A stretch of 10,882 nt of DNA, from the NCBI GenBank assembly GCA_052034175.1, contig JBPOIX010000043.1:1-10882 (forward strand). Direction: 5' to 3'. The position numbers and the translations under genes are program-made. The notes under the pieces were generated by a model. The model saw only the letters and a list, made by a program, of their open reading frames with translations. It was not told where the DNA came from and ran no database searches. Below, piece by piece: positions 6,335-10,882 of the stretch (position 1 is its first letter; every line of letters begins with the position of its first letter). This DNA is from UBA668 sp052034175 (lineage in GTDB: Bacteria; Actinomycetota; Acidimicrobiia; Acidimicrobiales; Ilumatobacteraceae).

Positions 6335-8692
6335 TCAGGCCAACGCTGTTCGCAGGGCAGCTCTCAGAGGGGCGAAGGCCTCCTCGGGGAGCTGCCCTGT
6401 GGCGTTCTTGGGGTCGCGCACATAGAACGCGTCCACCACCTCGTGGCCGAGCGTGGCCACCACCGCCGCGCGGATGTCCAGGCCGGCCACCGCCAGCTCG
6501 TGGGACAAGCGGTAGAGCACGGCCGGCGCGTCCGGAGCACGCACTTCGACCACCGTCGTGGAGTCCGAGGCCTCGTTGCTGACCAACACCTCCAGCCGCG
6601 GTGGGGTGGCGGAGACCGCCCGGCGGCGGCGGCTCTGGCTCTTCAGCCGCTGCTCCAGCCGGGCGTCGATGTCCAGCTCGCCCCCCAGCGCACCGCGCAG
6701 GTCGTGCTCGACCTTGGCCCAATTGGCCTCCACGCCGGAGACGCGGGCGATGCGGAACTCGTCCACCGCGATTCCGTCGCCCACCGTGTGCGCGGCGGCG
6801 GCGATGACATCCAGCCCGTGGAGAGCCAACACTGCCGCGATGTGCGCGAACAGGCCGGCCCGGTCGCGACAGGCGATCCGCAGCACGTCCACGTCACCGA
6901 CCAGGTCGTGCACCACGTGCACGTCGCCGTCTGCCACCACCAGGCCGGCGAGATGCTCGATGTCTGCCGACGGGGCCTGCCGCCCGGCGGGCCGCGGCGT
7001 GCCGCGCAGCACCTCGTCGGCCAACGCCACCAGCTCACGGATCAGCGACTTCTTCCAGTCGCTCCACGCGCCCGGCCCGGTGGCTCGGCTGTCCGCCTCG
7101 GTGAGCGCGGCCAGCAGGTGCAGGGTGTCGCTCTCCCCCACCGCGGCGGCCACGTTCGCCGCCGTGCGCGGGTCGCTGAGGTCGCGGCGGGTGGCGGTCT
7201 CCGGCAGCAGCAGATGGTGTTGCACCATCGCCGTGATCACGCGCCGGTCCGTCTCCCCGAAACCCATCCGGCCGGCCACCATGTCCACCAACTCCACACC
7301 GGCGTCGGTGTGGTCGCCCGGGTAGCCCTTGCCGAGGTCGTGCATCAGCGCGCCGACGAGCAGCAGGTCCGGCCGGGCCACATCGCGCACGAACTCGCCC
7401 GCGTTGGCGATCGTCTGCAGCAGGTGATGGTCCACCGTGTAGGTGTGGAAGGCGTTGCGTTGGGGCAAGCTGCGAACGGCTCGCCACTCCGGCAGGAAGC
7501 GGCTGAACAGGCCGTACCGCTCCAACGCCTCCACCGTCGGCGCCAACCACGCGCCGGAACCGAGCAGGCTGACGAACGCCCGTCGCGTGCCCTCCGTCCA
7601 GTCCTCCCCCGGCGGGGTGCCACGGCTGGCCAACATGCGCAACGAACGCCCGCTCATCGGCCGGCCGGCATGGGCCGCAGCCGCGGCGAAACGGAACACG
7701 TAGGACTGCTCGTCGGCATCGGCGTCCGGCGCGATCTGGGCCTCGTCGTCCACCAGCAGCACGCCGGGCGCGAGGCCGACGGGTGCCGCCTGCCGCTGCC
7801 GCCCACCACTGCGCAGCTGCCGCTCGATCCGGTCCCAGAAGCGCTCGGTGGCCCACTCGATGGCGTGCGCCGCGCCGGACACGGTCAGCATCAGGGCGTC
7901 GGCGTCGGCGTAGCCCATGGCCTCCGCCACCCGGTCCTGGTCCTGCAGCAGCAGCGTGTTCACCGCCCGGCCTGTGGCGCGGTGCAGTTCGCAGCGGGCC
8001 GCGAGCAGCAGCTCCGCAGGGCCGGCAAGGTCTTCCACCGGCCCCTCGAGCGCGGCGGCCACCTCCGGCCGGTCGGTGCGCAGCGCCCAGCGAATCATGT
8101 CGTAGTCCCGCAGGCCGCCGCGGCCATCCTTCAGGTCCGGCTCCAGCAAGGAAGCCACCGCCCCCAGCCGCGCCCACCGCTGTTGGCCGGAGTCCAGCAG
8201 CCGCTGCAGCCACAGCGTGGGCCGCTTGCGCCACTGCTCCAGCGCGGCTGCATTCACCTCGGCAGCAACCTGGGCATCGCCCGCCAGGCACCGCACCGCC
8301 AGGACTGCGGTCGCAGTGTCCAGGTCGTCGGCGGTGAGTTGCAGCAGGGTCTTGGGCGAGTGCACGGCCGGGCTGAGCTTCAGGCCGGCGTCCCACAGGG
8401 GGTACCACAAGCCCTCCGCCACCTCGCGCACACCCGCGGCCGCCGCCTTGTGCGGGTGGATGAGCATCACGTCGATGTCGCTGCCCGGAGCCAGCACCCC
8501 GCGGGCGTACCCGCCTGTGGCCAGCAGCGCCCACCCCGGTGGCAGCCCACCGGTCACACCCGCGGCCAGGCTCTCGAACCACGAATCCGCCTGCTGCGAC
8601 AGGCGGCGGGCCAGGCTGCGGCCGGCGAGGTCGGGGTCGCCCACCAGCTGGGCGCGCACCCTCCGGATGGTGGCCGCGTCGACAGGTTTCAC
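6335..8692 (-). CDS. glnD: PII nucleotidyltransferase/deadenylylating (uridylyl-removing) enzyme GlnD
   Basis: The bifunctional glutamine sensor that adds nucleotide to PII when glutamine is low and removes it when high; in studied actinobacteria GlnD adenylylates Tyr51 of GlnK. At 785 residues it is somewhat shorter than E. coli GlnD (890). Domains in order: nucleotidyltransferase with GGYARGVLAPGSDIDV at 60-75 (Gly60-Gly61, Asp72, Asp74); GlnD linker with EPDLKDGRGGLRD at 184-196; intact HD phosphohydrolase domain (VDHHLL at 420, MHDLGKG at 450, GDHTDAG at 459, QHHLL at 491); ACT1 about 592-650 and ACT2 about 713-785. The start is GTG at 8692, 15 nt after the PII stop with no clear Shine-Dalgarno sequence, so translation is probably coupled to the upstream gene. 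It is the third gene of an amt-PII-glnD operon, and its C-terminal half is homologous to that of the antiporter at 1479-4184. Confidence 0.95.
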   Translation of the reverse strand: MKPVDAATIRRVRAQLVGDPDLAGRSLARRLSQQADSWFESLAAGVTGGLPPGWALLATGGYARGVLAPGSDIDVMLIHPHKAAAAGVREVAEGLWYPLWDAGLKLSPAVHSPKTLLQLTADDLDTATAVLAVRCLAGDAQVAAEVNAAALEQWRKRPTLWLQRLLDSGQQRWARLGAVASLLEPDLKDGRGGLRDYDMIRWALRTDRPEVAAALEGPVEDLAGPAELLLAARCELHRATGRAVNTLLLQDQDRVAEAMGYADADALMLTVSGAAHAIEWATERFWDRIERQLRSGGRQRQAAPVGLAPGVLLVDDEAQIAPDADADEQSYVFRFAAAAAHAGRPMSGRSLRMLASRGTPPGEDWTEGTRRAFVSLLGSGAWLAPTVEALERYGLFSRFLPEWRAVRSLPQRNAFHTYTVDHHLLQTIANAGEFVRDVARPDLLLVGALMHDLGKGYPGDHTDAGVELVDMVAGRMGFGETDRRVITAMVQHHLLLPETATRRDLSDPRTAANVAAAVGESDTLHLLAALTEADSRATGPGAWSDWKKSLIRELVALADEVLRGTPRPAGRQAPSADIEHLAGLVVADGDVHVVHDLVGDVDVLRIACRDRAGLFAHIAAVLALHGLDVIAAAAHTVGDGIAVDEFRIARVSGVEANWAKVEHDLRGALGGELDIDARLEQRLKSQSRRRRAVSATPPRLEVLVSNEASDSTTVVEVRAPDAPAVLYRLSHELAVAGLDIRAAVVATLGHEVVDAFYVRDPKNATGQLPEEAFAPLRAALRTALA
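6353..6399. terminator. Strong 11-bp hairpin inside the glnD 3' end, possible shared terminator
   Basis: CAGGGCAGCTC (6353-6363) and GAGCTGCCCTG (6389-6399) form a perfect 11-bp stem with a 25-nt loop. It starts 34 bp after the stop of the plus-strand PII gene and is wholly within the last codons of the convergent glnD gene. No T-run follows on the plus strand. It could stop or pause plus-strand transcripts, protect their 3' ends, or be a chance product of GC-rich coding sequence. Confidence 0.35.
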
Positions 8693-8707
8693 CGGCGCAG
8701 CAGTCGG

Positions 8708-9046
8708 CTAGATCGCGTCGGTGCCGGACTCGCCGGTGCGGATGCGAATGATGCTCTCCACCTCGGTGACCCAGATCTTGCCGTCGCCGATCTTGCCGCT
8801 GCGGGCGGCGTCGGTGAGCAGCTCGACGATGCGCTCCACACCCTCGGCGGCGATGACGATCTCCACCTTGACCTTGGGCACGAAATCGATCTGGTACTCG
8901 GTGCCACGGTAGGTCTCGGTGTGCCCTCCCTGGCGCCCGAACCCGCGGACCTCGCTGACGGTCATGCCGTCCACACCCGCTTCGCGCAACGCGGCCTTCA
9001 CCTCGTCGCGCTTGAACGGCTTGATGATCGCAGTGTTCTGCTTCAT
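8708..9046 (-). CDS. glnK: PII nitrogen regulatory protein GlnK, copy 2
   Basis: A 112-residue PII protein, same length as copy 1 and 68% identical to it by direct alignment. The T-loop GRQGGHTETYRGTEYQIDF keeps Tyr46 and Tyr51; SGKIGDGKIWV supplies the nucleotide-binding loop; the C-terminus is RIRTGESGTDAI. I start at ATG 9046 because AGGGAG lies 4 nt upstream and the protein then begins MKQNTAIIKPF like other PII proteins; longer versions would run into the upstream amt gene. Only 13 bp separate it from the amt stop and 15 bp from the glnD start, so the three genes form one operon. Expected role: bind and close the adjacent Amt when unmodified, and be released when modified by GlnD. The differences from copy 1 lie mainly in residues 61-80, away from the T-loop. 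Confidence 0.97.
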   Translation of the reverse strand: MKQNTAIIKPFKRDEVKAALREAGVDGMTVSEVRGFGRQGGHTETYRGTEYQIDFVPKVKVEIVIAAEGVERIVELLTDAARSGKIGDGKIWVTEVESIIRIRTGESGTDAI

Positions 9047-9059
9047 GATGCTCCCTCGC

Positions 9060-10292
9060 TCAGTGCAGCCCGCCGCCGTGGTAGGCGGTCTCGCTGTGCA
9101 GGGAGAGGTCGAGGCCGGTGTACTCGGCCTCGGCATCCACCCGCACGCCAATGGTCTTCTTCAACACGATCATGATGGCCAGCGTGACGGTGAAGGACCA
9201 CACGATGGCCGCACCGTTCGCCAATGCCTGTTCGGCCAGCAGCTGCGCGCTCCCGCCGTAGAAGATGCCCTCCATGAACTTCAGGCCGCCGTCGTCGGTG
9301 AGCCCGAAGAACGCTGGGTTGGCGAAGAACCCGATGAGCGGCGAGCCGACGAGACCACCGACGAAGTGCACACCCACCACGTCGAGCGCATCGTCGAACC
9401 CGAAGCGGGTCTTCAGCTTGACGGCGTAGCAGCAGACGGCGCCGGCGATGAGGCCGATCCAGATCGGGCTGGCGCCCGACACGTATCCGGCCGCCGGGGT
9501 GATAGCCACCAGGCCGGCGACGATGCCCGACGCCACACCGAGGTTGGTGGGGTGGCCGTCGCGCTTCCACTCGACGAACACCCACGCCGCGCCTGCCGCG
9601 GCCGCAGCGAGGAAGGTGTTCATGAACGCCTGCGCAGCCCGGCCGTCGGCCGCCAGGGCGGACCCTGCGTTGAAGCCGAACCAGCCGAACCACAGGATGC
9701 CGGTACCGATCATCACCAGCGGCATGCTGTGCGGCGGATGGCCTTCCTGCGGCCAGCCGCGGCGCTTGCCGAGCACGAGCACGGCGGCGAGTGCGGCGAT
9801 GCCGGCGTTCACATGGATGGCCGTGCCACCGGCGAAGTCCAGCGAACCACGCTGGCCCAGCCAACCGCCGAAGACCCACTTGAAGACCGGCACATAGACG
9901 AGCAGGCTCCACACCGGCACGAAGATTGCCCACGCCGAGAACTTCATCCGGTCGGCCACCGCACCGCTGATCAGGGCCGGGGTGATGGCGGCGAACATGC
10001 CGAGGTAGGCGATCGTGGCCAGCGTGCCGCCCCCGTCGTCCACACCGATGCCGGTGAGCATGAACGCGTCGAGGTTGCCGAGCAGGTCGTTGTCGAACGG
10101 CACCGACGACAGCGAATACCCGACCAACACCCACAGGATGGGAACGACGAGCACGCAGTAGAAGTTCATCATCAGCATGTTCAGCACATTGCGAGTGCGG
10201 TCCATGCCACCGTAGAAAAACGCGAGTCCAGGCGTCATGAACAGCACGAGGGCTGCCGACACCAAGACCCACGCGACGCTGCCGCTGTCCAT
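9060..10292 (-). CDS. amtB: Ammonium transporter AmtB (Amt family), short E. coli-like form
   Basis: Cytoplasmic-membrane ammonium channel, 410 residues, beginning directly in a membrane segment (DSGSVAWVLVSAALVLFMTP) without an obvious cleavable signal peptide. It has FYGGM near 26-30, the pore block MFAAITPALISGAVADR at 99-115 (Phe100 fits the outer Phe gate), the Amt signature starting DFAGGTAIHVNAG at 152, and the twin pore histidines His160 and His309 (DVVGVHFVGG). The cytosolic tail GLDLSLHSETAYHGG resembles PII-controlled Amt tails. I chose ATG 10292, which has GGAG 5 nt upstream; the longer GTG start at 10340 would add a non-hydrophobic stretch and overlap the promoter elements. It leads the operon amt-PII-glnD. 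It belongs to a different subtype from the 497-residue transporter at 4345, so it is not a recent duplicate of it. Confidence 0.96.
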   Translation of the reverse strand: MDSGSVAWVLVSAALVLFMTPGLAFFYGGMDRTRNVLNMLMMNFYCVLVVPILWVLVGYSLSSVPFDNDLLGNLDAFMLTGIGVDDGGGTLATIAYLGMFAAITPALISGAVADRMKFSAWAIFVPVWSLLVYVPVFKWVFGGWLGQRGSLDFAGGTAIHVNAGIAALAAVLVLGKRRGWPQEGHPPHSMPLVMIGTGILWFGWFGFNAGSALAADGRAAQAFMNTFLAAAAAGAAWVFVEWKRDGHPTNLGVASGIVAGLVAITPAAGYVSGASPIWIGLIAGAVCCYAVKLKTRFGFDDALDVVGVHFVGGLVGSPLIGFFANPAFFGLTDDGGLKFMEGIFYGGSAQLLAEQALANGAAIVWSFTVTLAIMIVLKKTIGVRVDAEAEYTGLDLSLHSETAYHGGGLH

Positions 10293-10332
10293 CGGGTCTC
10301 CGTCACGGGTGTTGAGTTGTAGGGGCGTGCGC

Positions 10333-10386
10333 AGGATCACGAACGAATGTTTCCGGCGTGTTTCCCCGGTGGTGCGGGAGGGTGAA
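10333..10386 (-). promoter_or_regulatory. GlnR-like box and weak -10 element of the amt-PII-glnD operon
   Basis: On the minus strand, TTCAC (10386-10382), a degenerate GCACC (10375-10371), GAAAC (10364-10360) and GAAAC (10353-10349) are spaced by exact 6-nt gaps. Ten nucleotides after the last GAAAC is GATCCT (10338-10333), which keeps only the A and final T of TAnnnT. The spacing equals that of the two plus-strand boxes at 1059 and 4222. An alternative -10 is TACAAC (10321-10316). The leader would be about 20-40 nt and carries the GGAG ribosome site. Confidence 0.42.
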
Positions 10387-10398
10387 CACCGTGTGAGT

Positions 10399-10428
10399 GC
10401 GACACGCCTTCGTGGGCGCGCCTACTCT
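10399..10428 (+). promoter_or_regulatory. Probable leaderless promoter of the FrhB-like gene
   Basis: GCGACA (10399-10404, 4 of 6 to TTGACA) and TACTCT (10423-10428, TAnnnT) are separated by 18 nt. ATG follows 6 nt later at 10435 without a Shine-Dalgarno sequence, so the transcript probably starts at the start codon. It has no GAAAC element at the position seen in the nitrogen promoters. It shares the 142-bp divergent gap with the amt-PII-glnD promoter. Confidence 0.45.
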
Positions 10429-10434
10429 CGCCCC

Positions 10435-10882
10435 ATGACTGCTGACACCACTGGCACGTTGGAGACCCCCGCCCAGGCCGGCCGCTGGACGGCACAGTGG
10501 AAGGAGCTGTACGCCGAGGTCATCACCACCGGGTTGTGCACGGGGTGCGCCGGGTGCGTGGTCACCTGCCCCCACGACGTGATCGGCTACGAGCATGAGG
10601 AGGGCAAGTACAAGCCCTTCCACCTCGAGGAGGAGCTCGGGGCTGCCAACTGCGTCCACGGGTTCGGCGAGGGCGGCGGCTGCACCACGTGCACCCGCGC
10701 CTGCCCCCGGTTCCGCGCCTGGGAGCCCGCCGCCGACATGCACCTGTTCGGCCGGGTGCGCGAGGAGAACGAGATGAGCGGCATCTGGCGCCAGCTGCTG
10801 CTCACCCGAGCTGCCGACCCGGAGCAGTTGCAGAAGGGCCAGGACGGCGGCTTCGTCACCGCGATGCTGACCTGGCTGATGG
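10435..10882 (+). CDS. FrhB/FdhB-type coenzyme F420 oxidoreductase beta subunit, truncated by window edge
   Basis: The first 149 codons of an iron-sulfur flavoprotein of the F420 hydrogenase/dehydrogenase beta-subunit family, which passes electrons between F420, FAD and Fe-S clusters. Visible are a ferredoxin-like motif at Cys35, Cys38, Cys41 and Cys45-Pro (GLCTGCAGCVVTCPHDVIG), a second Cys set at 73, 83, 86 and 90-Pro, and the family's glycine motif GQDGGFVTAML near 136. The C-terminal catalytic part lies beyond position 10882. The start is ATG 10435, placed by a TACTCT -10 box 6 nt upstream. Family members serve hydrogenase, formate dehydrogenase, F420H2 dehydrogenase, sulfite reductase or glutamate synthase-like systems, and the partner cannot be named from this part. 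It is divergent from the amt operon, and a functional link to nitrogen is not shown. Confidence 0.85.
   Translation, partial: MTADTTGTLETPAQAGRWTAQWKELYAEVITTGLCTGCAGCVVTCPHDVIGYEHEEGKYKPFHLEEELGAANCVHGFGEGGGCTTCTRACPRFRAWEPAADMHLFGRVREENEMSGIWRQLLLTRAADPEQLQKGQDGGFVTAMLTWLM

Noticed and set aside
4345..10292. The two Amt-PII modules as a recent inverted duplication
   Set aside because: The two Amt proteins differ in length, signal peptide and pore motifs, intergenic gaps differ (141 versus 13 bp), and PII identity is only 68%. Old paralogy or separate acquisition fits better.

Overview
The window is a high-GC, gene-dense piece of a bacterial chromosome. Actinomycetota is the best guess: GTG and TTG starts are used, several genes look leaderless (a TAnnnT box 6-7 nt before the start codon), the ammonium-transport genes run amtB-PII-glnD, an F420-type FrhB protein is present, and GlnR-like boxes are visible. 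An Acidimicrobiia-like lineage would fit but cannot be proven from sequence alone. I see no rRNA, tRNA, CRISPR array or mobile element.

Layout. Positions 1-1022 (minus) hold most of an acyl-CoA dehydrogenase gene. It runs off the left edge and carries an in-frame TAG at codon 5. A 97-bp divergent promoter region (1023-1119) follows. On the plus strand come a small stand-alone winged-helix protein (1120-1482) and, overlapping it by 4 bp, a 901-residue CPA2-type cation/proton antiporter whose C-terminal half is GlnD-like: a degenerate HD domain and two ACT domains (1479-4184). An ammonium transporter with a signal peptide (4345-5838) and a PII protein (5980-6318) follow on the same strand. Facing them on the minus strand is a second set: ammonium transporter (10292-9060), PII (9046-8708) and the PII-modifying enzyme GlnD (8692-6335). 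At the right edge, divergent from the second transporter, begins an iron-sulfur FrhB/FdhB-type F420 oxidoreductase subunit (10435 onward, truncated).

How the parts may work together. GlnD senses glutamine through its ACT domains and modifies PII. PII, in its unmodified form, binds and closes Amt channels. Here one GlnD sits between two Amt-PII pairs, and both PII proteins keep Tyr51. The striking element is the antiporter, whose cytosolic half is the GlnD sensory half without the nucleotidyltransferase and with HD residues lost. It looks like an ion-flux system that reads the same glutamine signal as GlnD. This is supported by the promoters: the antiporter operon, the first amt gene and the second amt operon each carry 11-bp-phased GTnAC/GAAAC-type elements resembling a GlnR box. 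In each, the last GAAAC ends exactly 10 nt before a plausible -10 box. I infer a nitrogen-controlled regulon that couples ammonium uptake to cation/proton (possibly ammonium/proton) exchange. The ion specificity and the glutamine sensing are inferences.
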